A stretch of 64,000 bases of DNA from positions 1-64,000 of the forward strand of contig JBMNRA010000005.1 in the NCBI GenBank assembly GCA_050944415.1, given 5' to 3'. The notes beneath the pieces are model-generated. The model worked only from the letters and a program-made list of their open reading frames with translations. It was not told the origin of the DNA and searched no databases. How positions within the stretch are numbered: the first letter of the stretch is position 1; each line of letters starts with the position of its first letter. The position numbers and the translations under genes are program-made. The stretch is from Ruminococcus_G sp050944415 (GTDB lineage: Bacteria; Bacillota; Clostridia; Lachnospirales; Lachnospiraceae). Below are positions 36,940-46,093 of this stretch, piece after piece.

Positions 36940-38121
36940 ATGCCGATGAAAATCAATTATACGGATATAGCTTTTAAAAATAACGGAAAACTGAAGCTTT
37001 TGATCATTGTGGGCACTCGTCCGGAGATCATCCGGCTGGGAGCAGTGATTAACAAATGCCGGAAATATTTTGACTGTATTTTGGCGCATACAGGGCAAAA
37101 TTATGATTACAATCTAAATGGTGTGTTTTTCCATGATTTAAAATTGAATGATCCAGAGGTTTACATGGATGCGGTGGGAGACGACTTGGGAGCTACTGTG
37201 GGAAATATCATTAATTGCTCGTATAAGTTGATGAATCAGATTAAGCCGGATGCGCTGCTGATTCTGGGAGATACCAACAGTTGCCTGTCTGCCATTGCGG
37301 CGAAGCGCTTGCACATCCCGATCTTCCATATGGAAGCGGGAAACCGATGCAAGGACGAGTGCCTGCCGGAGGAGACGAATCGGCGGATTGTGGATATTAT
37401 TTCAGATGTAAATCTGGCATATAGCGAACATGCTAGAAAATACCTCCATGAATGCGGTTTGCCAAAAGAGCGTGTCTATGTTACCGGCTCTCCTATGGCA
37501 GAAGTGCTGCACCAGAACCTGCAGGAGATAGAGAATTCTGATATTCTTGAAATACTGGGATTGAAGCCGCAAAAATATATTCTGCTTTCCGCCCATCGGG
37601 AGGAAAATATTGACACGGAGAAGAATTTCCTGTCCCTTTTTACGGCGATTAATAAAATGGCAGAGAAGTATGATATGCCGATACTCTATTCCTGCCATCC
37701 ACGCTCGCGAAACCGCTTGGCTGCTTCCGGCTTTCAGCTGGACAAGCGTGTAATTCAGCATGAGCCTCTTGGTTTCCACGATTATAACCATCTGCAGATG
37801 AACGCCTTTGCCGTTGTGTCCGATTCTGGCACGCTGCCGGAGGAGAGCAGCTTCTTTACATCCATTGGGCATCCTTTCCCTGCCGTATGCATCCGTACCA
37901 GTACGGAGCGTCCCGAGGCCCTGGACAAAGCCTGTTTTATCCTGGCGGGGATTGACGAGAAGAGTTTGCTGCAGGCGGTGGATACAGCTGTGACCATGAA
38001 TCAGGAAGGGGATTATGGGATTCCAGTGCCGGATTATGTGGAGGAGAATGTCAGCACGAAGGTAGTTAAGATCATTCAGAGTTATACGGGAGTTGTAAAT
38101 AAGATGGTGTGGAGGAAATAA
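36940..38121 (+). CDS. capG: CapG-like UDP-N-acetyl-L-fucosamine synthase (2-epimerase family)
   Basis: A 393-residue non-hydrolysing UDP-GlcNAc 2-epimerase fold: GTRPEIIRLG, GDTNSCLSAIAA, the FHMEAGNRC / LPEETNRR pair (FnlC/CapG version of the family) and SAHREENID with SDSGTLPEE for the UDP site. In the UDP-L-FucNAc pathway it epimerises C2 of the CapF product. RBS AAAGGGAG. With capF nearby this assignment is favoured over WecB. Confidence 0.82.
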   Translation: MPMKINYTDIAFKNNGKLKLLIIVGTRPEIIRLGAVINKCRKYFDCILAHTGQNYDYNLNGVFFHDLKLNDPEVYMDAVGDDLGATVGNIINCSYKLMNQIKPDALLILGDTNSCLSAIAAKRLHIPIFHMEAGNRCKDECLPEETNRRIVDIISDVNLAYSEHARKYLHECGLPKERVYVTGSPMAEVLHQNLQEIENSDILEILGLKPQKYILLSAHREENIDTEKNFLSLFTAINKMAEKYDMPILYSCHPRSRNRLAASGFQLDKRVIQHEPLGFHDYNHLQMNAFAVVSDSGTLPEESSFFTSIGHPFPAVCIRTSTERPEALDKACFILAGIDEKSLLQAVDTAVTMNQEGDYGIPVPDYVEENVSTKVVKIIQSYTGVVNKMVWRK

Positions 38122-38215
38122 AGTATACCCACCCGGATAAAATTGTTGTTGAAAAAGTCAATGACACAGAAAGTCAGAAAAATAAAAGATTGAGTAAAAA
38201 GGGGTATAAATAATT

Positions 38216-38773
38216 ATGTGTGGAATTGTGGGCTTTAATGGAATAGAACAGGCAGCACCAATTTTACTGGACGGTCTTTCTAAACTGGAATACCGGGGGT
38301 ATGATTCCGCAGGGATTGCAGTTCGCAATGGGAGTAACCCTGTAGAAGTGATAAAAGCAAAAGGCCGCCTGGCAGGACTGAAGGCGAAAACAAATGAAGG
38401 AAAGGCTCTTTTGGGCAGCTGCGGAATCGGCCATACCAGATGGGCGACCCATGGTGAACCATCAGAGATAAATGCTCATCCCCACAGAAGCGATGATGAC
38501 AACGTAATTGCGGTACATAATGGCATTATTGAAAACTACCAGGAGTTAAAAGATAAACTGTTACGCAACGGTCGTACGGGGCGGTTGCTTGTAAATCTGG
38601 AACTGATGAAAGCAGGATATCCGCCAATTGATATTAAATTTACAGATCGGATTGCATACTATAATGCTTTTGATGAATATCATGTGAAGCACAATTTGGG
38701 GGGCATGGAAAAATTATTTGCAGGATATGTGAATGAAAGGTTGGACAGTTATTTATTTATGTTAGAAAAATAA
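38216..38773 (+). pseudogene. Chimera: GlmS glutaminase N-terminus fused to Fic-domain C-terminus
   Basis: Residues 1-117 are a GlmS-type glutaminase start (MCGIVGFNG with Cys1 nucleophile, GHTRWATHGEPS, VHNGIIENYQELKDKLL). At about 38568 it switches to NGRTGRLLVNLELMKAGYPP and a short helical tail, which is the end of a Fic/DOC domain (G-N-G-R-T-G-R motif). The rest of the glutaminase and the sugar-isomerase half of GlmS are missing, as is the catalytic His of Fic, so neither activity is expected. The GlmS part is a diverged paralogue of the intact gene at 44255. The junction lies at an AACGG sequence that both parents would share. Confidence 0.85.
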
Positions 38774-38777
38774 ATAT

Positions 38778-39140
38778 TTATTGAGAGATAGTTTGACGAG
38801 TTCTATCGTAATATTGTACTGAGAAAGTGAATGGTAAAAAGACAAAATAAGAAATACAATTCTGAGAAATACCGTCTCGCACGTGTCCGGCATCCGGCAA
38901 AATGATATCCTGATTTTCCCGGTTCAGCTTCCTGTACGCGGAATAGCCGTCACAGACAACTACGCCTGCAAAGTCTTTCAGGAATTCTCCCGGTGGTCTG
39001 TTCCACGGGTGTTTCTTTGCTGAAGCTGCCTTTTCGGATCGCAAGATCCAGATGGAAAACAGGAACTGTGCTCTGGGGAGATGATGGAGGTTTGATCTCA
39101 GTAAAAGAGACCGTCTCCTGAGTCGCTGGCGCCAACTCCT
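38778..39140 (-). mobile_element. Degenerate IS66-family transposase fragment
   Basis: On the minus strand, PPGEFLKDFAGVVVCDGYSAY followed by KLNREN matches the IS66 transposase core (FLKDFxGxxxxDGYxxY). The following CxxHARR block is present but in a different frame, showing a frameshift. Neither end nor terminal repeats could be placed. It sits directly after the GlmS-Fic chimera and may have driven that rearrangement. Confidence 0.65.
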
Positions 39141-39298
39141 GATTCGGACCGGCAGTTGCCGGTAATGATGAATTCCTGGAATTATCGAAAGTTTCTCTGG
39201 GGAGGATCCTCTGCCAGTAGAAGAACTGCTTTACGGTGCTGTATTATTTGGCGCTTATGTTACAAGGTATTATTAAGCTAAATATTATGCTGATAATG

Positions 39299-39327
39299 TT
39301 GCCATTGTTCCGATAAGGGGGTATATT
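39299..39327 (+). promoter_or_regulatory. Candidate promoter of the AbiH-like gene
   Basis: TTGCCA at 39299-39304 and TATATT at 39322-39327, 17 bp apart. Confidence 0.45.
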
Positions 39328-39406
39328 ATTTTTAGGTAATTACGAAACGGGTCAGCAGTCCTGCGGATGCCCGGATGTACAGAAGAAAAACAGAGGATGA
39401 TAAATC

Positions 39407-40525
39407 ATGCATAGAGAATATATGGCGGAAGGCAATATAAAAGGTGTGAAAGCACAGAATAATATTATGGTGTTTATTGGAAACGGGTTTGACATTTCCG
39501 TATTAAAAAAATACCGGTCCGATAACCTGATATCGTCATACAGTAAATTTTATGATTATCTGGTGTATAAGGAGTTTAATAAAAACAATATTCTGTATAA
39601 AAAAATGGGGGAGGATAAAGATCAGGGGAAGGAAAATTGGAGCGATTTTGAGTGCACGTTGGGGAAGTTGATCCATGCTGCAGTGCCCCAGGAAGAACTG
39701 CAGGATGCTCTGAGCGAGATTCAGAATATGTTTCTCCTGTTCCTTAATGAAATAGTCACACCGGAAATTCTGATAAAGTTAAGTGACGATGCAGCCGCCA
39801 GGCAGTGGAGCATTACATCACTGTCCAGGTTTCTGGGAGATCTGACAAGAGAAGATTTTGAGAAAATGGAATTTCCGGGGAAAACGGATCATTATCACAT
39901 GATGAATTATCTGTTTATTAATTTTAATTACACATCCCTTTTCGATGATTATATCTACCTGGATAAAGTACAGCATGACAGACAGCCGAATAGGACTATA
40001 GATACAAATTTTACTTTTATTCCAAATCCGAATAAGTACGCATATAGTAAAAACAGAAAAGACGGTGAGGAAATTAAATGGTCATCTTTTATCATGACAG
40101 ATATCATTCATCCGCATGGGTATCAGAATATTCCCCGTTCTCTTCTTTTTGGGGTGGAAAGTGTTGAGTATAAAAATGATAAAAGCAGAAGAAGGTTCAA
40201 TAAGTCATACTGGGCACAGGATGATCAGAAATATAAGACGTATTTTGCGAACACGGATTTGTATATTATTTATGGAGCTTCTATGGGAGAAACGGATTCC
40301 TGGTGGTGGAGAAACATCTATGAATCTTTAAAAAATCGGAAGAGCGAATTGTTGATCTATTATTATAATCCGGAAAATCTGACAGCAGAAAAGATAAAGC
40401 AGATTTTTATCGATGGCTGCAATCTTTCCGAGGAAAGTGAGAAAGTAAAAAAACAGGTGAAAGAGAAAATATATGTAGTATCTTATGATGACAGCAGAGC
40501 GGTTACATTGTTCCATTTGGATTAA
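39407..40525 (+). CDS. AbiH-family phage abortive-infection protein
   Basis: A 372-residue protein with the N-terminal VFIGNGFDIS motif typical of AbiH, followed by W-x-D-F-E (NWSDFEC), the central FNFNYTSLFDDY and HPHGY ... LLFGV segments and YIIYGASMGETD near the C-terminus, all features of the AbiH family. AbiH systems of Lactococcus abort phage infection; the mechanism is not established. It is encoded alone next to insertion-sequence debris, as often seen for acquired defence genes. A weak AGAGGATG site precedes the ATG. Confidence 0.8.
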   Translation: MHREYMAEGNIKGVKAQNNIMVFIGNGFDISVLKKYRSDNLISSYSKFYDYLVYKEFNKNNILYKKMGEDKDQGKENWSDFECTLGKLIHAAVPQEELQDALSEIQNMFLLFLNEIVTPEILIKLSDDAAARQWSITSLSRFLGDLTREDFEKMEFPGKTDHYHMMNYLFINFNYTSLFDDYIYLDKVQHDRQPNRTIDTNFTFIPNPNKYAYSKNRKDGEEIKWSSFIMTDIIHPHGYQNIPRSLLFGVESVEYKNDKSRRRFNKSYWAQDDQKYKTYFANTDLYIIYGASMGETDSWWWRNIYESLKNRKSELLIYYYNPENLTAEKIKQIFIDGCNLSEESEKVKKQVKEKIYVVSYDDSRAVTLFHLD

Positions 40526-40559
40526 TGTAGCCGGATTTTATCAGAATGGAAGTAGAGAT

Positions 40560-42479
40560 ATGAAAAAGAAAATAGGGAAACTGCGCTGGCAAAAGTCCTG
40601 GGGAGTAACGATAGGGGTAATCCTGCTGGTCATATTGGCCTCCTATTTTACAATCCGCTGGATTAATGACAGAGAAGAGGAAAAATGTTTTGAAACCTTA
40701 TACGAAGAAGCCGATGAATTGGCAGCAAATATAGAAATGTATGCAGACAACGACAGGGAACAGCTGGAAATGCTGGCAGATATCGCAGCCGGTTATGAGG
40801 ATTTAACGAATGAGCAGCTTTGGAATATGCTGGATGCTCACGGTTCTGTAGGCATGATGTCCCGAATAGAGATTTTGCTGCCGGACAATACTGTAATTCT
40901 GGAAGGCGGAGAAAAGGTAAATGCGGAAGGCGTGTTATCTTTTGATGAAGAAGCTGCAAAAGGGATCCATATCACAAACAGGGAAATGGATGTTGTAAAC
41001 AGTGACGAGTATATCGTAAGAAATTATGTGCCCGTAGTTCGGAATGGAAGCACGGCAGCCATGCTGTATGGTGTTATTGAACTGGGAAAACTTCCGGAAG
41101 AGATACAGGCCAAACCTTATGGCGGAAAAGCTGCTATTTATATCATAGAAGGCGAAACAGGAGATTTTCTGGTAGATACCTGGCATAATGAGGCCGGAGG
41201 AAATATATGGGAGCTTGGGGAGCGAAAAATGGCTTCGGGGTACGATCATGATCAGCTGAAGCAGGGGCTGATAGATGGTGAATCGGGATACGTTGTATTT
41301 GTTTCCGAGTCTATAGGACAGTACCTTTATTTTTACTACACGCCCATGGCGATTAACGATTGGAGACTCGCACTTTCTGTTCCGGAAGACGTGGTTTTTG
41401 AGGGCGCGGGCACAATTCGAAACGTTTTAAATATATTCATGGTTTTTGAGGGACTGTGTTTCTTCCTGTATTTTCTGTGGATGCTGCGTCATATTCGCAG
41501 GGAGATCAATGAAAAGCAGCGGCAGATGAATATATTGAATTACATTTATGATGTGCAGAGCTCTCTGTTCGGCGCCCATGAATCTCAGGAGAATATTATT
41601 ATGGCGCTGGAAAAGGTGGGTCAGATGACCTCCGCGCAAAAAACAGGCTTCTGGATTCGGGAAAGCTCGGATAAACTGACCACATTTACCTGGACAGCTA
41701 AGGATGAATCGCATGCAGATGAATGCTGTGACGACGGAATTGTCCGCAGGCTGCTGCAATATTTTGATGAGACCAGCGTACAGTTTGAAGCGTCAAATGA
41801 AAGGGAACTGCGGGAAAAACTTCCGGGATGCCGTTTTGATGGAATGAAAAATCTGATTGCTATTCCGGTAGAATATCTGAACGGAGGTATATGCGGAGTT
41901 CTGACGGGTGAAAATCTGAAGCATGTGCAGGATGGGCTGGTGCTTCTGAAAAATGTAAGCTTCAGTTTTTCCATGCTGGCACAGAATGTATATTCTTATA
42001 ATGCAATCAAAGAACAGGGCGAGACGGATATTCTCACCGGGTTACATAACAGAAACAAATTCGAACTGGATCTGTTGGAAAATCAGGAAAAATTCAGTTC
42101 AAATACTGCATGTATTTATATAGATGCAAATGGTCTGCATGAACTGAATAATGAGCATGGCCATGAGGCTGGAGATCGAATGCTGCAGACAGTGGCGGAT
42201 CAGATCAGAAAAATGTTCGGCAGCAGATATGCATACCGCATTGGAGGGGATGAGTTTCTTGCTTTTGTTCAGGGGCTGGATGAGGTTACCGTATCCTATC
42301 GGCTGAAAAAAGCGGAGGAAAACCTGAAAGAAGCGGGTATTTATATATCTGCCGGTGTGCAATGGACCGATGGTGTAAGCTCTATACATGAAGTGATCAA
42401 AGAAGCCGAGAAAAAGATGTACAGGGCAAAAGAAAAGTTTTATGAAGAAGGTGTTTTCGGAAGAGAACAGGTTCGATAA
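40560..42479 (+). CDS. Membrane diguanylate cyclase (Cache-like, GAF-like and GGDEF domains)
   Basis: A 639-residue signalling enzyme making cyclic di-GMP. TM1 is at about 15-33, an extracellular Cache-type sensor at about 35-275, TM2 at about 280-302, a cytoplasmic GAF-like region (about 320-460) and the GGDEF domain (about 475-630) with DILTGLHNRNKFE and an intact RIGGDEF active site. I see no RxxD inhibitory site at the usual position upstream. The ATG at 40560 is used; the frame is open further upstream but overlaps the AbiH gene end. Confidence 0.9.
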   Translation: MKKKIGKLRWQKSWGVTIGVILLVILASYFTIRWINDREEEKCFETLYEEADELAANIEMYADNDREQLEMLADIAAGYEDLTNEQLWNMLDAHGSVGMMSRIEILLPDNTVILEGGEKVNAEGVLSFDEEAAKGIHITNREMDVVNSDEYIVRNYVPVVRNGSTAAMLYGVIELGKLPEEIQAKPYGGKAAIYIIEGETGDFLVDTWHNEAGGNIWELGERKMASGYDHDQLKQGLIDGESGYVVFVSESIGQYLYFYYTPMAINDWRLALSVPEDVVFEGAGTIRNVLNIFMVFEGLCFFLYFLWMLRHIRREINEKQRQMNILNYIYDVQSSLFGAHESQENIIMALEKVGQMTSAQKTGFWIRESSDKLTTFTWTAKDESHADECCDDGIVRRLLQYFDETSVQFEASNERELREKLPGCRFDGMKNLIAIPVEYLNGGICGVLTGENLKHVQDGLVLLKNVSFSFSMLAQNVYSYNAIKEQGETDILTGLHNRNKFELDLLENQEKFSSNTACIYIDANGLHELNNEHGHEAGDRMLQTVADQIRKMFGSRYAYRIGGDEFLAFVQGLDEVTVSYRLKKAEENLKEAGIYISAGVQWTDGVSSIHEVIKEAEKKMYRAKEKFYEEGVFGREQVR

Positions 42480-42622
42480 AAATTGCAGGAAACGGAATAG
42501 TATCCATGCTGGAAATGTTTATATGAATAGTAAGAGCTGAAGAAAGAAATACATTTTTTTTAATGCCATGTAGAATAATAAATCAGAACCTGAATACTAA
42601 TGTAAGTCGAAAGGAACGTTAG

Positions 42623-43681
42623 ATGGAAAATAAGAAAAAACGAAGGATTCCGTTGTTTGTGAAGATTCTGATTCCGATTGCTGTACTGGTTTTGCTGGTG
42701 GGTGCTGTTTTTATTTACGCGCAGTCAAAACTCAGCAAAATCAATCGGGTGGATGATTCAAAAGTAGAAGCGGTGGATCCTTCAGAAGAGGATTTTGAAA
42801 TTGATGAAAAGCTGGCTCAGGAAATTCAGGAAAACGCAGATCTGGATGTCATTAATCCGGATGATGTGAAATGGAATAATGTGGATATCAATGTCATGCG
42901 GGATAAGGATGTGGTTAATATTCTGCTGATTGGTCAGGACCGCCGGGAAGGTCAGGGGCGGCAGCGGTCTGACAGTATGATCATCTGCAGTATCAATAAA
43001 AAGAGCAATAAGATTATTCTGAGTTCTGTCATGAGAGATTTGTATGTGCCGATTCCGGGGTACAGCGATAACCGCATCAATGCGGCCTACCAGTTTGGCG
43101 GAATGCCTCTTCTGGACCGTGTCATGGAGGAAAGTCTGGGCATTCATATTGATGGAAATATAGAAGTTGATTTTGATGGATTTATCAGTGCCATGACGGA
43201 AGTTGGAAATCTGGACATTGATCTGAATCAGGCGGAAGCGGATTATCTGAATAAAAATTCCGGCGGGACCTGGAATTTGCAGGCCGGTATGAATTCCATG
43301 ACGCCGGAGCAGGTGCTTGCGTATTCGCGTACCAGATATGTGGGAAATTCAGACTGGGAGCGAACGGACAGACAGCGGAAGGTTCTGATGGCCGCCTTTG
43401 AAAAAGTCAGAGGCCGGGGTATTACAGCGCTGCTTAATATGGCGGACAGAATTATGCCCAGCCTGACAACGGATATGAGCAATACTCAGATCATGGGTTA
43501 TATTTATACGGTTCTGATTAATGGGATGACAGAATTCGAAAGTTACCGCATTCCGGTGGAAGGAACGTATACTAATGAAACTCTGAGTATCGGCATGGAG
43601 GTGCTGATGCCGGATCTGAAAGCAAACAGTGAATATCTTCAAAAATATATATACGGAGCAAATGCATCATCCGGATCGTAA
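42623..43681 (+). CDS. LytR-CpsA-Psr (LCP) family glycopolymer transferase
   Basis: A 352-residue membrane protein: short cytoplasmic KKKRR start, one TM helix (about 10-32) and an extracellular LCP domain (about 90-290) with VNILLIGQDRREGQGRQRSDSM, SVMRDLYVPIPG and NRINAAYQFGG, which hold the conserved Asp/Arg residues binding polyprenyl-pyrophosphate. It attaches teichoic-acid or capsule-type polymers to peptidoglycan. It is followed by VanZ and glmS, all same strand with small gaps. Confidence 0.92.
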   Translation: MENKKKRRIPLFVKILIPIAVLVLLVGAVFIYAQSKLSKINRVDDSKVEAVDPSEEDFEIDEKLAQEIQENADLDVINPDDVKWNNVDINVMRDKDVVNILLIGQDRREGQGRQRSDSMIICSINKKSNKIILSSVMRDLYVPIPGYSDNRINAAYQFGGMPLLDRVMEESLGIHIDGNIEVDFDGFISAMTEVGNLDIDLNQAEADYLNKNSGGTWNLQAGMNSMTPEQVLAYSRTRYVGNSDWERTDRQRKVLMAAFEKVRGRGITALLNMADRIMPSLTTDMSNTQIMGYIYTVLINGMTEFESYRIPVEGTYTNETLSIGMEVLMPDLKANSEYLQKYIYGANASSGS

Positions 43682-43690
43682 TGAAATCAT

Positions 43691-44239
43691 ATGGATAATA
43701 TATATGAAATTATAAAAACACATAACCGGCCCTGGCCTGCAGCGGCAGTCGTCTGTTTTGCAGTGATTTTGCTTCTGACAGCAATTACGGCTTTTCTTCT
43801 TCACAGGAAAAAACTGGTGAAAACCTTGCAGGCTGTGGCAATTTGTGGTATGGTGAATTATCTGGGTATAGTTTTTGCATCGACAGTTTTCACCAGACCG
43901 TTGACGGAAAATTTTACTTATGAATTGGAGCCGTTCTGGTCATGGAAGAAAGTGTTGTTTGAACACAGTATGGAATCTCTGGAAGAGATTGTTTTAAACT
44001 GTCTGCTGCTTTTGCCCATTGGTCTGCTTCTGCCGGCGCTGGCCGGACGGAAAGTAAATGCGCTTTGGGGCCTGGCAGGAGGTTTTCTGGTTTCTTTGAT
44101 CATTGAATTGAGCCAGCTGATGTTTCGCAGAGGTTTGTTTGAGTGGGATGATATGATTCACAACGCGCTGGGAAGCATGGCAGGCTGTATGATCATGAAC
44201 TTGATATTATATCGGAAGAAACGAAGAGATTTTGAGTGA
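43691..44239 (+). CDS. VanZ-like membrane protein
   Basis: A 182-residue protein with four or five transmembrane helices and the VanZ pattern (ESLEEIVLNCLLLLPIGLLLP, then LSQLMFRRGLFEWDDMIHNALGS, where the conserved Asp-Asp and Asn sit). Family members affect teicoplanin resistance or surface properties; the biochemical role is not settled. Ten bases follow the LCP gene and 15 bases precede glmS. Confidence 0.85.
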   Translation: MDNIYEIIKTHNRPWPAAAVVCFAVILLLTAITAFLLHRKKLVKTLQAVAICGMVNYLGIVFASTVFTRPLTENFTYELEPFWSWKKVLFEHSMESLEEIVLNCLLLLPIGLLLPALAGRKVNALWGLAGGFLVSLIIELSQLMFRRGLFEWDDMIHNALGSMAGCMIMNLILYRKKRRDFE

Positions 44240-44254
44240 AAAGGGAGTAATAAT

Positions 44255-46093
44255 ATGTGTGGAATTGTAGGTTATGTAGGATTTAAACAGGCAGCCCCCA
44301 TTTTGTTAAGCGGTCTGGAGAAGCTGGAGTACAGGGGATATGATTCTGCCGGACTTGCGGTGCGCGACGGGGATAAAGAAGTGGAAGTGGTAAAGGCCAA
44401 GGGAAGGCTGCGGATTCTGGCGGAAAAAACCAATGACGGCAATGCCATGATCGGTACCTGCGGTATCGGTCATACCAGATGGGCGACTCATGGCGAGCCT
44501 TCAGAAGAAAATGCCCATCCTCACTGCAGTGACGATCACAACGTGGTGGGTGTTCATAACGGAATTATTGAAAATTATCAGGAACTGAAAGATAAACTGC
44601 TGCGGAACGGATACCAGTTCTACTCATCTACGGACACAGAAGTGGCAATCAAGCTGGTGGACTATTATTATAAAAAATATCTGGGCACTCCGGTGGATGC
44701 GCTGAATCATGCTATGGTGCGTATCAGGGGTTCCTATGCCCTGGCTGTCATGTTCCATGATTACCCGGACGAGATCTATGTGGCAAGAAAAGACAGCCCC
44801 ATGATTATCGGTGTGGAAAATGAAGAATCTTATCTGGCTTCCGATGTGCCTGCGATTCTCAAATATACCAGAAATGTTTATTATATCGGCAATATGGAGA
44901 TCGGACGTCTTCAGAAGGGAAAGGTAACCTTCTACAATCTGGACGGCGATGAAATCGAAAAAGAACTGACGGAAATCAAATGGGATGAAGAAGCTGCTGA
45001 GAAGGCGGGATATGAACATTTCATGATGAAGGAGATTCATGAACAGCCGAAAGCGGTGGCTGATACTATTAATTCTGTGGTGAAGGACGGAAAGATTGAT
45101 CTTTCTGAAGTAGGACTTTCCGAGGAAGAGATTCAGAATATCAGCCAGATCTATATTGTGGCCTGCGGTTCCGCATATCATGTGGGTATTGTGGCGCAGT
45201 ATGTGATTGAAGACCTGGCGCGGATTCCGGTGCGTGTGGAGTTGGGGTCGGAATTCCGTTACCGTCGTCCTATTCTGGATAAGGACGGTCTGGTGATCAT
45301 CATCAGTCAGTCCGGTGAAACGGCTGACAGCCTGGCAGCTCTGCGGGAAGCGAAAAAGGCGGGAATTAAGACGCTTGGCATTGTAAATGTGGTTGGTTCA
45401 TCCATTGCCCGTGAAGCGGATAACGTATTCTATACGCTGGCGGGCCCGGAAATCGCAGTGGCTACAACGAAAGCCTACAGTACGCAGCTGATTGCCAGCT
45501 ATGCGCTGGCGATTCAGTTCGCCCTGGTTCGCGGGGAAATTTCCGCTGAGAAAGCTCAGGATCTTGTGAAAGAGATCCAGGCATTGCCGGAAAAAATAGA
45601 GAAGATCATCGAAGACAAGGAGCGCCTCCAGTGGTTCGCAGCGAAACAGGCGGCAGCGAGAGATATTTTCTTTATTGGAAGAGGGGTTGATTATGCTATT
45701 TCACTGGAAGGCAGCCTGAAAATGAAGGAAATCAGCTATATTCATTCAGAAGCTTATGCGGCAGGAGAACTGAAGCATGGAACGATTTCTTTGATTGAGG
45801 ACGGTACATTGGTGATAGGGGTACTGACCCAGACTGAGCTGTTTGAGAAAACGGTCAGCAACATGGTGGAGTGTAAGAGCCGCGGCGCTTATCTGATGGG
45901 CCTGACGACTTATGGCAATTACAATATTGAGGATACGGCTGACTTTGTAACTTATATACCGAAAACGGATGTGCATTTCACAGCATCACTGGCAGTGATT
46001 CCGCTGCAGCTGATGGGGTATTACGTTTCCGTAGCAAAAGGGCTGGATGTGGATAAGCCGAGAAATCTGGCAAAGAGTGTAACGGTAGAGTAG
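44255..46093 (+). CDS. glmS: Glutamine-fructose-6-phosphate aminotransferase
   Basis: A full-length 612-residue GlmS making glucosamine-6-phosphate, the entry to peptidoglycan and amino-sugar synthesis. The N-terminal glutaminase (Cys1, GHTRWATHGEPS, NGIIENY) and two SIS domains (ACGSAYHVG, ISQSGETADS, GRGVDYAISLEGSLKMKEISYIHSEAY) are complete, ending in the conserved KSVTVE. RBS AAAGGGAG. The upstream gene abuts it, so there is no room for a glmS ribozyme. Confidence 0.97.
   Translation: MCGIVGYVGFKQAAPILLSGLEKLEYRGYDSAGLAVRDGDKEVEVVKAKGRLRILAEKTNDGNAMIGTCGIGHTRWATHGEPSEENAHPHCSDDHNVVGVHNGIIENYQELKDKLLRNGYQFYSSTDTEVAIKLVDYYYKKYLGTPVDALNHAMVRIRGSYALAVMFHDYPDEIYVARKDSPMIIGVENEESYLASDVPAILKYTRNVYYIGNMEIGRLQKGKVTFYNLDGDEIEKELTEIKWDEEAAEKAGYEHFMMKEIHEQPKAVADTINSVVKDGKIDLSEVGLSEEEIQNISQIYIVACGSAYHVGIVAQYVIEDLARIPVRVELGSEFRYRRPILDKDGLVIIISQSGETADSLAALREAKKAGIKTLGIVNVVGSSIAREADNVFYTLAGPEIAVATTKAYSTQLIASYALAIQFALVRGEISAEKAQDLVKEIQALPEKIEKIIEDKERLQWFAAKQAAARDIFFIGRGVDYAISLEGSLKMKEISYIHSEAYAAGELKHGTISLIEDGTLVIGVLTQTELFEKTVSNMVECKSRGAYLMGLTTYGNYNIEDTADFVTYIPKTDVHFTASLAVIPLQLMGYYVSVAKGLDVDKPRNLAKSVTVE

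Larger units (their letters stand above)
38774..39406. other. Gene-poor stretch with insertion-sequence debris
   Basis: About 630 bases. The left half carries the leftward IS66-like remnant; the right half (39140-39406) has no recognisable coding sequence, only a candidate promoter for the AbiH-like gene. Confidence 0.65.

Noticed and set aside
44100..44255. glmS ribozyme upstream of glmS
   Set aside because: The VanZ gene ends only 15 bp before the start codon, leaving no leader; no ribozyme core seen.
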